From assembly GCA_937873425.1 (NCBI GenBank), contig CALMYE010000236.1, positions 1-55,700 of the forward strand: a stretch of 55,700 nt of DNA, in the 5' to 3' direction. The notes below the pieces were generated by a model. The model was not told the DNA's origin. It worked only from the letters and a program-made list of their open reading frames with translations, and did not search any database. A program made the translations under genes and the position numbers. How positions within the stretch are numbered: position 1 is the first letter of the stretch; every line of letters starts with the position of its first letter. Source of the DNA: an uncultured Sphingopyxis sp. GTDB taxonomy: Bacteria; Pseudomonadota; Alphaproteobacteria; Sphingomonadales; Sphingomonadaceae. This document shows positions 1 to 8,952 of the stretch, piece by piece.

Positions 1-153
1 CATTGGGATGCCTTCTCCCCCGGCAAGCGCCGCGACTATATCGAATGGGTGCTCGAGGCGAAGCGCGCGGAAACACGCATCAAACGTATCGAAACCACCG
101 TCGCGCAGGTCGCCGAGGGCAAGGACCGCAACTGGAAATACAAGCGGTGCTAG
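1..153 (+). CDS. YdeI/OmpD-associated family protein, C-terminal part
   Basis: The first 50 codons of the window read in frame 1 to a TAG at 151-153; the start lies outside. The residues FSPGKRRDYIEWVLEAK, then RIKRIETTV and GKDRNWKY, match the conserved end of the YdeI/OmpD-associated (DUF1905-linked) family, in which a basic helix closes the protein. The biochemical role of this family is poorly known. The gene converges on the TonB receptor gene with a single base between the two stop codons, so any terminator must lie inside coding sequence. Confidence 0.8.
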   Translation, partial: HWDAFSPGKRRDYIEWVLEAKRAETRIKRIETTVAQVAEGKDRNWKYKRC

Positions 154-154
154 C

Positions 155-2503
155 CTAGAATCGCAGCGTTGCCGAAACCCCATAGGTGCGCGGCTCGTTC
201 GCGAGCAGGCGGTTGGCCGTGCTGCCGGGGAAGGCGCCGTTGTTGAGTCCGAGCGCGGCGCCGAGTGGCTGATAGACCGCGAGCGGACGATAATGGGTAT
301 TGGTGAGATTGCTGCCGAAGATCGCCAGCGACCAGCGGTCGTCGGGTCCGTTCAACGTCAGCCGCGCGCCGAGCAGCGCATAGCCGTCGGCGATCGACTG
401 CGGGTTGGCGTCGTTGACCGTGCCGACATATTGGTCGGACACGAAGGCGACATTGGCGTTCGCCGCCCATGTCCATCCGCCCGATCCGATATCGCCGGTC
501 CAGTCGATCCCGATATTGCCCGACCAGGCGGGCGAGAAGCTGTTCGGCTTGCCGGTCAGATCCTGCGTCCCGCCGATGCCCGGCAGGCCCGAGGCGCCCG
601 CGAAATCGGTGAATTTCGAGTCGAGATAGGCGAGCGATCCCGAAACCGAGAAGCGGTCGCTCGGCGCGAGGCTCAGGTCGAGCTCGAACCCCTGCTGGCG
701 CAGGTTTCCGGCGTTGCGGACGACGAAGCTGACCCCGTCGAACGCCCGGTCCTGAAAACCGGCGATATCCATGCGATAGAAGGTGATGTTGGCGGTCAGC
801 GCGCGGTCGAGCCAGCGCGACTTGATGCCCGCTTCGTAATTCTTCACCGTCTCGCGGTCGAACAGCCGCCGCGTCGAGACGAGATTGCCGTTCGCGTCGA
901 AGGTCGACAGCGCCGGCACCCCGCCGCCCGAATTATAGCCGCCCGACTTGTAGCCCGTCGAATGGTTGGCGAAGAGCAGCACGTCCCGGGCCGGCTTGTA
1001 GTTCAGGCTGACGCGATAGGTGAAGCGGCTTTCCGACAGGCCCGGATAATCGAGCACTTCGGGCGCGCGGATCGCCTGGGTGAAGGGGCTCGAAAGCTGC
1101 GCGAAGCTCCCGCGCTTGCGGTCGTTGGTCCAGCGTCCGCCGAGCGTCAGCGTCAGGCCGTCGGCCAGATGGACATTGCCCTGCGCATAGGCGGCGATGC
1201 TGCGGACCTTCTGGAACACCTGCTGGTCGGTCGCGGCGACGCCGCCGGTGCTGTTCAGATAGTCGGTGCAGGCCGCGCGTCCCGGCCCCGCGGGGACGAG
1301 GACATTGCAATATTGCGAGTCCATGTTGAGCTGTTCGCCAAGCGAAAACTTCTCCTCGAAATAATAGAGGCCGGCGACCATGTCGAAATGGCCGTCCAGC
1401 CATTCGCGTTCGGGCGAGATGAATTGCAGTTCGTGGTTCCAGCTGCCCGAATCGAACAGACTGCGCCGCGTCGCGAGCGGGATCGGCAGGAAGATGATGT
1501 CGCCGTCGAGCTGGTCGTTCTGCCATTTGCGATAGCTGTTGACGAGGCGCAGCGTCGATCCGCCGATGTCCAGCGACGCGGTGCTCGACACCCCCCAATT
1601 CTTGTCGATCAGGCCGGAGGCGACCGACTGGTTCATCACCCTGTCCTTGAGGTTGATGTCGGGCCCGCCGCTGAACGCCGCCTGCAGGAAGGCGAGCCGC
1701 GCGGGCGCGATCGAGGCGGCGTCGAAGTCGAAATTGACGACGCCGTCGCCGTCGAGCCGGACATAGTCGCCGCGCACGATCCATTCGAGATTGCCGATCT
1801 CGGCCTTCACCGTGCCGCGCACTGCGACATCGTCCGACCCGCCATAGGTCTTGCCGTCGAACCGGTTCTTCCACGGCCCCTCATACCATTGCCCCATCGC
1901 GGCGAGGCGCGCCGAGACATTCTCGCCCAGCGGAATGTTGACATGGCCGGTCAGCTTGTAGCGGTCGAACGATCCCGCCGTCGCCGACACCTCGCCCGAA
2001 AATTCGTTGCGGGGCAGCGCGCTGCGGATCGACAGCGCGCCGACGCTGGCATTGCGTCCGAACAGCGTGCCTTGCGGGCCGCGCAGCACCTCGACGCCCT
2101 CGACGTCGAGGAAGGCGCCGAGGATCGCGCCCGAGCGCGGAACATAGACGCCGTCGACGAACACCGCGACGCTCGGTTCGATCAGCGTATTGGCGAGGCT
2201 GCCGACGCCGCGGATGCCGATGCGGGTCGATCCGGTGTTCGACGAGCGCACCGTCTGGAAATTCGTCGCGACGCGGCCGAGGTCGAGCACCGTCACGATA
2301 TTGGCGGCCTCCATCGTCTCCCCGCTGACCGCCGCGATCGAGATCGGCACGTCCTGGATATTCTCCGCGCGCTTCTGCGCGGTGACGACGATGGTATCGC
2401 CCATGTCGTCCGCGGGCGCCTCCTGCGCGGCGGCGGGGGTCATCGCCAGCGCGGCGGCGACGGCAGGCGAACTGGCGCAAAGGCCCAGACGAGTCACGAT
2501 CAT
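155..2503 (-). CDS. TonB-dependent outer membrane receptor
   Basis: 782 aa, the normal length for a sphingomonad TonB-dependent receptor. It has an N-terminal signal peptide ending near AAAQEAP, a TonB-box-like segment DTIVVTAQKR at about residue 36, and a plug domain with the typical RGVG and EVLRGPQGTLFGRNA stretch (residues about 98-150). A long beta-barrel region follows and the chain ends in ATLRF, with the terminal aromatic needed for barrel insertion. Such proteins import scarce or bulky ligands across the outer membrane using TonB/ExbB/ExbD energy. The start ATG at 2503 has GGGAGGG about 8 bases upstream. A 28-bp motif shared with the head of the neighbouring catabolic operon lies 59-86 bp upstream, so it is probably regulated together with that operon. 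Substrate unknown. Confidence 0.93.
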   Translation of the reverse strand: MIVTRLGLCASSPAVAAALAMTPAAAQEAPADDMGDTIVVTAQKRAENIQDVPISIAAVSGETMEAANIVTVLDLGRVATNFQTVRSSNTGSTRIGIRGVGSLANTLIEPSVAVFVDGVYVPRSGAILGAFLDVEGVEVLRGPQGTLFGRNASVGALSIRSALPRNEFSGEVSATAGSFDRYKLTGHVNIPLGENVSARLAAMGQWYEGPWKNRFDGKTYGGSDDVAVRGTVKAEIGNLEWIVRGDYVRLDGDGVVNFDFDAASIAPARLAFLQAAFSGGPDINLKDRVMNQSVASGLIDKNWGVSSTASLDIGGSTLRLVNSYRKWQNDQLDGDIIFLPIPLATRRSLFDSGSWNHELQFISPEREWLDGHFDMVAGLYYFEEKFSLGEQLNMDSQYCNVLVPAGPGRAACTDYLNSTGGVAATDQQVFQKVRSIAAYAQGNVHLADGLTLTLGGRWTNDRKRGSFAQLSSPFTQAIRAPEVLDYPGLSESRFTYRVSLNYKPARDVLLFANHSTGYKSGGYNSGGGVPALSTFDANGNLVSTRRLFDRETVKNYEAGIKSRWLDRALTANITFYRMDIAGFQDRAFDGVSFVVRNAGNLRQQGFELDLSLAPSDRFSVSGSLAYLDSKFTDFAGASGLPGIGGTQDLTGKPNSFSPAWSGNIGIDWTGDIGSGGWTWAANANVAFVSDQYVGTVNDANPQSIADGYALLGARLTLNGPDDRWSLAIFGSNLTNTHYRPLAVYQPLGAALGLNNGAFPGSTANRLLANEPRTYGVSATLRF

Positions 2504-2561
2504 TTCGGCATCCCTCCCATGGCTGTTTTGAGGCGGTGCTAGAGGGGCTTCGGGATCAGTA

Positions 2562-2589
2562 TTTCACATTTCACGACAGGTTTTTTGCA
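2562..2589. promoter_or_regulatory. Putative AraC-type operator upstream of the TonB receptor
   Basis: TTTCACATTTC, then ACGACA, three unlike bases, then TTTTTGCA. It matches 24 of 28 positions of the motif at 8890-8917, in the same orientation and at a similar distance from a minus-strand start codon. It sits in the 96-bp gap between the receptor start (2503) and the end of the exporter gene (2600). The nearest candidate ligand protein is the AraC-family regulator at 8953-9972. Binding is inferred. Confidence 0.6.
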
Positions 2590-2599
2590 ATGCGCGCCA

Positions 2600-3595
2600 T
2601 CATCGCACGACGGAGAGCCAAGCCAGCACCATCGCGGCGAGCAGGAGCGTCTCGCCGATCATCAGGACGCCCGGCTTCCAGCCGACCTGCACCAGATCGC
2701 CCAGCCGGGTTTTCATGCCGATCGCCGCAATGGCGGTGACGAGGCACCAGCGCGAGAGCGTGCTTCCCGTCTCGGTGATCGTTGCGGGCAGCGCGACGAG
2801 GCTGTTCAGCGCGACCAGCGTCACGAAGGCGACGACGAACCAGGGCAGCAGCGGCGGGCGTTCGCTTCCCGCCGCGCCCGCTGCGCGCCGGCTGATCTGT
2901 CCGGCGATCAGGATCACGGGCAGCAGCATCGCGACGCGCAGCAGCTTGACGATCGTCGCGGTGTCGCCCGCGTCGGGGGAGATCGCATAGCCCGCGCCGA
3001 CCACCTGCGCGACATCGTGGATCGTCGCGCCGATGAAGACGCCCGCGGCATGATCGTCGAGCCCGGCCAGGCGGGCGACCGGCGGATAAAGCACCATTGC
3101 GGCGGTCGACAGCGCCGATACGCCGATCACCGTGAACAGCGTCGCCTGTTCCTTTCTGGCGTTCGGGGGCAGCGCGGCGGACAGGGCCATGGCGGCGGAG
3201 GCGCCGCAGATCGCCGTCGCGCCCCCCGACAGAAAGCCGAACAGCGGATTGAATCCCATCGCGCGTGCCGCGAAGATCGAGATCAGGATCGTCGCCGCGA
3301 CGAGCGCGACCACCATTGCCACGGGCTCCCAGCCGAGCGCCGATATCTGGTCCCATCCGATGCGCAGGCCGAGCAGTGCGACGCCGATTCGCAACAAGCC
3401 TTTCGAGGCGAAGTCGATCCCCGCCCGGCCGCGCGGCGCGTCGGTCACGAAGTTGAGCGCCATGCCGAGCAGCAGCGCATAGAGCATGACCGGCGCGTCA
3501 TAATGGTCCGACAGGAAGGTGGCGGTCGCGGCGACCATGAGCGCGACGGCGACGCCCGGCGCCGGGGCGGCGGCGCGCGCGGCGAACGTGGACAT
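2600..3595 (-). CDS. YeiH/UPF0324 family putative sulfate (anion) exporter
   Basis: 331 aa with about 10 hydrophobic helices and the family landmarks LLGMALNF, GVALLGLR, GGATAICGASAAMA and GATIHDVAQVVGAGY. These are diagnostic of the YeiH/PSE (putative sulfate exporter) family of inner-membrane proteins, whose transport substrate is not firmly established. I chose the ATG at 3595, preceded by AGGA at 8 bases, over one 27 bp upstream because the upstream start would overlap the MFS gene. It is the last cistron of the leftward operon before the receptor gene. Next to a TauD-like dioxygenase it could remove sulfite or sulfate released from a substrate; that is inference. Confidence 0.85.
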   Translation of the reverse strand: MSTFAARAAAPAPGVAVALMVAATATFLSDHYDAPVMLYALLLGMALNFVTDAPRGRAGIDFASKGLLRIGVALLGLRIGWDQISALGWEPVAMVVALVAATILISIFAARAMGFNPLFGFLSGGATAICGASAAMALSAALPPNARKEQATLFTVIGVSALSTAAMVLYPPVARLAGLDDHAAGVFIGATIHDVAQVVGAGYAISPDAGDTATIVKLLRVAMLLPVILIAGQISRRAAGAAGSERPPLLPWFVVAFVTLVALNSLVALPATITETGSTLSRWCLVTAIAAIGMKTRLGDLVQVGWKPGVLMIGETLLLAAMVLAWLSVVR

Positions 3596-3605
3596 GGCGG
3601 TGGTC

Positions 3606-4898
3606 CTATCGTTGCGGGGCAAGCGCGCGGAGATCGGCGAGATAGCTGCGCCGCGCGGCGAGGAAGAATATGGCCGCGACCACGGCGGCGATCGGCAGCA
3701 GCCTCAGCGCGTCGAGAAGGCCGACGGCGTCGGCGATGCGTCCGGTGACGATCGGCCCCGGCGCGAGCCCGAGCAGATTATGCGCGAGCGTCAGCGTCGC
3801 AAAGGCCGAGCCATGGAGCGCCGCGGGCGTGAGGTTGGCGACCATCGCCCCCGCCGGCCCGGTCGTCCCGGCGACGAGGAACATTGCGATGCCGAGCAGG
3901 ATAAGCTGCGGCATCCCCGGTGGCAGCATCAGCGCGAGGGTCAGTGCGACAGCGCTGCCGATGCCATAGCCCGCGGCGAGCAATATCTTGCGGTCGGGCC
4001 GCTCGCGCGCCGCGCGGTCGCTCGCCATGCCGCACAATATCATGCCGCAGCCGCAGACGAGCAACAGCAGCGCCGCCATGCGTCCCGCGGAATCGACCGG
4101 CATCGCATAATAGCGATTGAAATAGCTCGGCAGCCAGGCCGGCAGCGCGCCCGCCGTGAAGAGCTGGACCCCGCTCGCGCAATAGGCGAAGCGCACGCTG
4201 CGGCTCGCGAACAATGCGCGCAGCGATAGGCGCTCGCCGCCGGGCGCGCGAGCCGGCGTGCAGGAGCCGGCGATTGCGGCGATCCGCTTTTCGCGGACGA
4301 TCAGCGGATAGACGAGCGCGAGCGCGAGGCCGCCGATCCCGATGACGGCGAAGGCGGCGCGCCAGCCGTGGCTCGCGGCGATCTCTCCGCCGACCGCGAC
4401 GCCGAGCACCTGCCCGAACAGCCCGCCCGCCATGAAGGCCGCGGACAGCGTGGCGCGCAGCCGCTGCGGAAAGACGCTGATGACCACGGCGATGCCGACG
4501 CTGCCATAGGCGGCTTCGCCGACGCCGACCATGATCCGGCCGATCAGCATCTGCTGATAGCTCGCCGCCATCGCGCAAAAGAGCGTGGCGACGCTCCACA
4601 GCGCCGCCATGATCGCCAGGCTGCGCACCCGCCCCCAGCGGTCGGCGGCGAGCGACAGCGGAAAGGTCAGCAGTCCGACCATCAGCGCGACCACGCCCGA
4701 CAGCAAGCCGAGCTGCGCGTCGCTCAATGCCCATTCGGCCTTGAGCAGCGGAAAGACCGCATTGAGCACCTGCCGCGCCATATAGTCGGAGATGAGGAGG
4801 CCGAAGTTCAGCGCGAAGACGATCCAGCCATAGAGCGTCGTGTCGCGCGGGCCGTCCTGCGCGATCCCGGGATTCGCTGCGGGTGCCATTACCGCCAT
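3606..4898 (-). CDS. MFS transporter
   Basis: About 430 aa with 12 predicted membrane helices. The cytoplasmic loop motif A of the major facilitator superfamily is present as ADRWGRVRS between helices 2 and 3, and GRIMVGVGEAAYG fits helix 4. I chose the ATG at 4898 because GGAGG lies 5 bases ahead of it; an ATG at 4910 has no ribosome site. It resembles the sphingomonad spinster/ACS-like MFS members that often stand beside TonB receptors and catabolic genes. It probably carries the substrate or an intermediate across the inner membrane. It lies 45 bp downstream of the CMD gene and 10 bp from the exporter gene, in one operon. Confidence 0.88.
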   Translation of the reverse strand: MAVMAPAANPGIAQDGPRDTTLYGWIVFALNFGLLISDYMARQVLNAVFPLLKAEWALSDAQLGLLSGVVALMVGLLTFPLSLAADRWGRVRSLAIMAALWSVATLFCAMAASYQQMLIGRIMVGVGEAAYGSVGIAVVISVFPQRLRATLSAAFMAGGLFGQVLGVAVGGEIAASHGWRAAFAVIGIGGLALALVYPLIVREKRIAAIAGSCTPARAPGGERLSLRALFASRSVRFAYCASGVQLFTAGALPAWLPSYFNRYYAMPVDSAGRMAALLLLVCGCGMILCGMASDRAARERPDRKILLAAGYGIGSAVALTLALMLPPGMPQLILLGIAMFLVAGTTGPAGAMVANLTPAALHGSAFATLTLAHNLLGLAPGPIVTGRIADAVGLLDALRLLPIAAVVAAIFFLAARRSYLADLRALAPQR

Positions 4899-4943
4899 GG
4901 CCGCCTCCATCGCATCGTCGCGGGACGGGCGCGCCTCCTCATG

Positions 4944-5327
4944 TCAATCGGTCCCGCCGCCGGCTATGGTCAGCCCGCGCGCCTGCATCTCCTCGGCCAG
5001 CATCGGCGCGCCGAGCGCAACCGAATGGAGGCCGAGCACGGCGACCGCTTCGAGCACCGCCATCACTTCCTCCGGCGTCGCGCCCTTGTCGAGCGCCGCG
5101 GCGATGTGGCGCCGCGTTCCCGGCGCATAGAGATGGGTGCAGGAGGCGTCGACCGCGATCGCCAGAAACTCATAGACTTTCGGATCGAGCACGCCGCGCC
5201 GCAGCGGCAGCGTGCCGGCGGCGAGAAAGGTCTCGAGCCACAGGGGATCGAACGCCGCCATTTCGTTCCACGCGGCGTTCCACTGGCCGCTCGCGCGCAT
5301 CGCGTCGCTGACCGGCGTGGCGCTCAT
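4944..5327 (-). CDS. Carboxymuconolactone decarboxylase family protein
   Basis: 127 aa, all-helical. The stretch CTHLYAPGTRRHIAAALDKGATPEEVMAVLE is the core of the CMD/AhpD-like fold. Many members carry a CxxC redox pair; here only one cysteine is seen at that place, so a peroxidase-type redox role is unlikely and a decarboxylase or lactonase-like role is open. Its ATG shares one base with the TAA of the upstream hydrolase, so translation is coupled. It is part of the catabolic operon. Confidence 0.82.
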   Translation of the reverse strand: MSATPVSDAMRASGQWNAAWNEMAAFDPLWLETFLAAGTLPLRRGVLDPKVYEFLAIAVDASCTHLYAPGTRRHIAAALDKGATPEEVMAVLEAVAVLGLHSVALGAPMLAEEMQARGLTIAGGGTD

Positions 5328-5905
5328 TATGCCGCGCTCCGCGCATGGTCGGCGAGGCGGTCCAGCAGCCCCCCTACCTCGGGCCAGGGGCCATAGCCCG
5401 CCGCCGGGTTGAGATGCCCGACCTCGCCCGCGTCATGGAGCATCGCGCCCCACGCCTCGGCGAAGCCCGCCACGCGGTCGAAGGCAGCGAGCGGATCGTT
5501 GCGGCTCGCGACGACGATCGCCGGGAAGGGCAGGGGCTTGCGCGGAATCGGGAACCAGCCGCCCTGCTTGAGCGCGCCGGGTTCGGGATAGCCGGCCGGC
5601 AGCGGGTTCTCGATGTCGGCCGGCGCGACGAGCAATGCGGCGCGGATCGTCCGCGTCGGCGCGAGCGCCCAATGGACCGCCGTCAGGCACCCGGCGCTGT
5701 GCGCGACGATCACCACCTCGCCCACGATGGCGCGGAGAGCGGTGTCGAGCGCGGCCACCTGTCCCGCGCGGCTCAGCCGGTCGGCGGCGAGCGGCGCGAC
5801 GGTGACTGCGCCGGGGATCGCCCGCGCCGCATGGGTCTGCCAATGATCCTCGACATGGTCCCGCAGGCCGGGAACGAAGAGCATCGTCGGATCGCCGGAC
5901 CGCAT
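5327..5905 (-). CDS. RBBP9/YdeN family serine hydrolase
   Basis: 192 aa, the usual size of the compact RBBP9/YdeN alpha/beta hydrolases. The nucleophile elbow is AHSAGC with Ser70, and the rest of a catalytic triad is likely Asp137 (SRNDPLA) and His164 (GHLNPAAGYG, the family signature). It would hydrolyse an ester, thioester or amide in the pathway. The start at 5905 lies 9 bp after the BKACE stop, with GAGGCAGGG ahead of it. The next gene overlaps its stop by one base. The true substrate cannot be read from the sequence. Confidence 0.88.
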   Translation of the reverse strand: MRSGDPTMLFVPGLRDHVEDHWQTHAARAIPGAVTVAPLAADRLSRAGQVAALDTALRAIVGEVVIVAHSAGCLTAVHWALAPTRTIRAALLVAPADIENPLPAGYPEPGALKQGGWFPIPRKPLPFPAIVVASRNDPLAAFDRVAGFAEAWGAMLHDAGEVGHLNPAAGYGPWPEVGGLLDRLADHARSAA

Positions 5906-5914
5906 CGCCCTGCC

Positions 5915-6979
5915 TCAGGCCGCGTAGCGCAAGGGCAGTGCGCGCTGGCCGGGCTGGCGGTTGGGCGCCATGCCGAGCTTGGCGAGCGTTTCCTCGACGG
6001 AATTATATTGCACGCCGATCTTGTATATCTCGCGCGCTTCCTGCGCGGTCGCGATCTCGCGACCCAGTTCCCTAGCGATCCGTGCGATCTGCTCGATCCC
6101 CTGCACCGAGGTCATCTTGTTGCCGTGCTGGTCATAGAGCGTGTCTTCGATGCCGCAGCGGACATGCTGGCCGAGACACATCGCCATGACGTTGACCGGC
6201 AGTACGTTGCGCATCACCGATTCGAGCGTGACGGTCGATCCGTCGGGCGCGCGGCGGATGAACTCCATGAAATTATTGGGGTTCGGCCCGTCGAAGCCGC
6301 CGCCGATGCCGACCCAGGTCAAGTTGAGCGGCCCCTTGTAGAGCCCGCGGCGCACCAGCCGCTCGACCGTCTCCAAGTCGGGCATGCAGGTCAGCTGGAA
6401 ATGCGGCTGGATGCCCGCCGCGGTCAGGCGGCGCAGATGCTCCTCGACCCATTGCGGGGTCGCGGGGACGACCATTTCGCGATAGGCGTGATAGAGGGCG
6501 GGGCTGGCGAGCGAGGTTTCGCCATATTCCGCCTCGGTCATCAGATCCATGATGTTCATCTGGGTCGTATTGACCGCGATCGTTACCTGATCGGGCGCGG
6601 GCTTCAGTTCGGCGAGCATGTGGCGGACTTCGTCCGACAGCCATTTCGCCTCGGCGCCTTCCTCCTCGCTTTCGGGCGCGAAGGAGATCGAGCCGCCGAC
6701 CTGGATGATCATGTCGGGCACACGCTCGCGCACTCCGGCGATCAACTCGTTGAAGCGCGAGAGATGCTTGGAGCCCGAGCCGTCCTCGTCGCGGCAGTGG
6801 AGGTGAAGCACGGTCGCGCCGGCGTTGTAGCAATCGACCGCCTTCTGGATCTGCTCCTCCATCGTGACGGGGATATCCTCGGGGAAGTCGCTCGGATGCC
6901 ATTCGGGGCCATAGGGCGCGACGGTGATGACCAGCTTGTCCTGCGTTTCGGGAAGCAGGCTGTCGTCGAGAAACTGCAT
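5915..6979 (-). CDS. BKACE (DUF849) beta-keto acid cleavage enzyme
   Basis: 354 aa TIM-barrel enzyme. The metal-binding pair HLHCRD (His59, His61), the GGSISF strand, and the NLTWVGIGG and AMCLGQHVRCGIEDTLY regions identify the beta-keto acid cleavage family first known from 3-keto-5-aminohexanoate cleavage (Kce). Members condense a beta-keto acid with acetyl-CoA and release acetoacetate plus a shortened acyl-CoA, using a divalent metal. The family's specificity varies widely, so the substrate is unknown. A strong ribosome site (GAGGAGAG) precedes the ATG. It sits between the dioxygenase and the serine hydrolase in the operon, suggesting a late carbon-carbon cleavage step. Confidence 0.93.
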   Translation of the reverse strand: MQFLDDSLLPETQDKLVITVAPYGPEWHPSDFPEDIPVTMEEQIQKAVDCYNAGATVLHLHCRDEDGSGSKHLSRFNELIAGVRERVPDMIIQVGGSISFAPESEEEGAEAKWLSDEVRHMLAELKPAPDQVTIAVNTTQMNIMDLMTEAEYGETSLASPALYHAYREMVVPATPQWVEEHLRRLTAAGIQPHFQLTCMPDLETVERLVRRGLYKGPLNLTWVGIGGGFDGPNPNNFMEFIRRAPDGSTVTLESVMRNVLPVNVMAMCLGQHVRCGIEDTLYDQHGNKMTSVQGIEQIARIARELGREIATAQEAREIYKIGVQYNSVEETLAKLGMAPNRQPGQRALPLRYAA

Positions 6980-7001
6980 TTCTTCTCTCCTCGTTCGATG
7001 T

Positions 7002-7850
7002 TCAGAAAGGCCGGTCGCCGACGATGCCCGCGCGCTCCATGCGGCGGACGGTCGGCGGATAGTCCGCGACGGCGTAATGCTGGGTCGCGCGATTGTCCCA
7101 GATCGCGACGCTGTTCGGCTGCCAGCGCCAGCGCACCTGATATTCGGGGATCGCCGCGCGCCCGATCAGCCAGGCGAGCAACTGCCCGGCGCCCGGCGCA
7201 TAATCCTGACCGTAGCGGACGTTGCCGGCGGTGTGGAAATTGGTGAAATGGGTCGTGAAGCCATTGACGAACAATATCTTCTCGCCGGTTTCGGGATGGG
7301 TGCGGACGACCGGATGCTCGGCGTCGGGAAAGCGCGCCTTGAGCGCATGGCGATCTTCCTCGCTCATCCGTGCGCCGAAACTCGCCTCGATCGAATGACG
7401 CGCTTTCAGCGGCGCGATGACCGCCTTCACATGGTCGGACAGGTCGGCATAGGCCTTCGCCATATTCGCCCACATCGTGTCGCCGCCGACCGGCGGGCAG
7501 GCGATGCAGCGCAGCACGCAGCCCATCGGCGGCGCGTCGCGCCAGGTCGCGTCGCAATGCCAGCTGTTCTCATAATGGTCGGGCGGCGAGCTTTCGTCCT
7601 TGTAGATTTGGACGAGGCCCGGATGGTCGGGATCGCTGCCCGCCACCGGGTGATCCTCGAGCGCGCCGAAGCGCTCGGCGAAGGCGACATGGTCGGCGCG
7701 GGCGATGGCCTGATCGCGCAGGAACAGCACCTTGTGTTCCAGCAGCGCGGCGCGGATCTCGGCGAACAGATCGTCGCTGCGCGCCGCTTCGGCCAGGTCG
7801 ATGCCGCCGATCTCGGCGCCGATATGACAGGTGAGCTTCTCGATCTTCAT
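7002..7850 (-). CDS. TauD/TfdA family Fe(II)/2-oxoglutarate dioxygenase
   Basis: 282 aa. The metal facial triad is visible as WHCDATW (His98, Asp100) and His258 in NRATQHYAVADY. An arginine about 11 residues later (Arg269/270) fits 2-oxoglutarate binding. Members hydroxylate an activated carbon and release sulfite from sulfonates (TauD), phenol from aryloxyacids (TfdA), or simply oxidise a side chain. The ATG at 7850 has AGGAGAGAGG in front and follows the MDR gene by 13 bp. It probably performs the first oxidation in the pathway. Whether the leaving group is sulfite cannot be decided from sequence. Confidence 0.92.
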   Translation of the reverse strand: MKIEKLTCHIGAEIGGIDLAEAARSDDLFAEIRAALLEHKVLFLRDQAIARADHVAFAERFGALEDHPVAGSDPDHPGLVQIYKDESSPPDHYENSWHCDATWRDAPPMGCVLRCIACPPVGGDTMWANMAKAYADLSDHVKAVIAPLKARHSIEASFGARMSEEDRHALKARFPDAEHPVVRTHPETGEKILFVNGFTTHFTNFHTAGNVRYGQDYAPGAGQLLAWLIGRAAIPEYQVRWRWQPNSVAIWDNRATQHYAVADYPPTVRRMERAGIVGDRPF

Positions 7851-7863
7851 CGCCCTCTCTCCT

Positions 7864-8844
7864 TCACAATATGAAGATGGACGACCCGATGGTCCGGCCC
7901 GCTTCGAGCGCGCGGTGCGCCGCGACGCAGTCTTCGAGCGCATAGCGCTGGCCGATCTCGACCTTGACCCGTCCGGCGGCGAGATGGCCGAACCACAGCT
8001 GCGACAGTTCGGCGCGTTCGGCGGGGTCGGCATAATAGTCGGCGAAGCCGGGGCGGGTGAAATAGACCGACCCCTGCATCATCAGCTGAAAGGCGTCGAT
8101 CGGCGGGAAGGGTCCGGATGCGGTGCCGCAGCCGACGAGCACGCCGCGCCGCTTCAGCGATTTCAGCGACCCCTCGAACGTATCATTGCCGACGCTGTCG
8201 AACACCGTCGTCACGCCCTCGCCGCCGGTCAGCTCTCTGACCCTCGCGGCGACATCCTCGCTGCGATAGAAGATGATCTCGTCGCAGCCAGCCGCGCGTG
8301 CCTTTTCGGCCTTTTCTTCGGTGGAAACGGTGCCGATGACGCGCAATCCCATCAGCTTGGCGAGTTGCACCGCGAGCAGCCCGACCCCGCCCGCCGCGGC
8401 GTGGAGCAGGATCGTGTCGCCCGCCTTCATCGCGGGATTGGTCTTGGCGAGCCAATAGGTCGCCGACAGGCCGCGCATCGTCGATGCCGCCGCATCCTCG
8501 AACGAAATCGCGTCGGGCAGCTTGAACAGCGGCGCGGCGGGCATCACGCGCGCCTCGCTATAGGCGCCGAGCGGGCTGCCGTTATAGGCGACGCGGTCGC
8601 CGGGCGCGAAGCCGGTCACGCCCTCGCCGACCGCCTCGACCGTCCCCGTGCCCTCGACGCCGATCCCGGCAGGAAGCTGGGCGGGATAATAGCCCGAGCG
8701 GAAATAGGTGTCGGCGAAGTTGCACCCAACCGCGGCGTGCCGGATACGGACTTCGCCGGGACCGGGGTCGCCGACAGTCACTTCTTCGACCCGCAGCACC
8801 TCGGGTCCGCCGGTTTCGTGAAAGCGAACAGCCTTCGCCATCAT
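7864..8844 (-). CDS. Zinc-independent quinone oxidoreductase-like MDR protein
   Basis: 326 aa medium-chain dehydrogenase/reductase. It has a GroES-like N-domain (residues 1-125) and a Rossmann domain with HAAAGGVG (about 148-155), the nucleotide-binding loop typical of NADPH:quinone reductases. The structural zinc cysteines are missing, as in the QOR branch. The gene begins with two consecutive ATG codons (8844 and 8841), with GAGAGG just upstream. It is the first cistron of the leftward operon and stands back to back with the AraC regulator. It probably reduces an enone or quinone intermediate. Confidence 0.9.
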   Translation of the reverse strand: MMAKAVRFHETGGPEVLRVEEVTVGDPGPGEVRIRHAAVGCNFADTYFRSGYYPAQLPAGIGVEGTGTVEAVGEGVTGFAPGDRVAYNGSPLGAYSEARVMPAAPLFKLPDAISFEDAAASTMRGLSATYWLAKTNPAMKAGDTILLHAAAGGVGLLAVQLAKLMGLRVIGTVSTEEKAEKARAAGCDEIIFYRSEDVAARVRELTGGEGVTTVFDSVGNDTFEGSLKSLKRRGVLVGCGTASGPFPPIDAFQLMMQGSVYFTRPGFADYYADPAERAELSQLWFGHLAAGRVKVEIGQRYALEDCVAAHRALEAGRTIGSSIFIL

Positions 8845-8952
8845 CCTCTCTCCTCTTTCGTCCGGTCTAGGCGTCGCAGCGCTTGCGTTTTTCACATTTC
8901 GCGACATAATTTTTGCATTCGACGCCAAAGGCGTGCACAGCGGAGAGCAGGG
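8845..8952. promoter_or_regulatory. Divergent promoter region with AraC-type operator
   Basis: This 108-bp gap separates the MDR start (8844) from the AraC regulator start (8953). It holds the motif at 8890-8917 (TTTCACATTTC, GCGACA, three bases, TTTTTGCA), which recurs at 2562-2589 ahead of the TonB receptor. The motif lies 46-73 bp upstream of the operon and 36-63 bp upstream of the regulator gene. One protein could therefore activate the operon and control its own synthesis. Confidence 0.6.

Noticed and set aside
8-2542. Very long plus-strand open frame opposite the TonB receptor
   Set aside because: It is the antisense shadow of a high-GC gene: the composition is Arg/Asp/Ala-rich without domains, while the minus strand gives a complete receptor.
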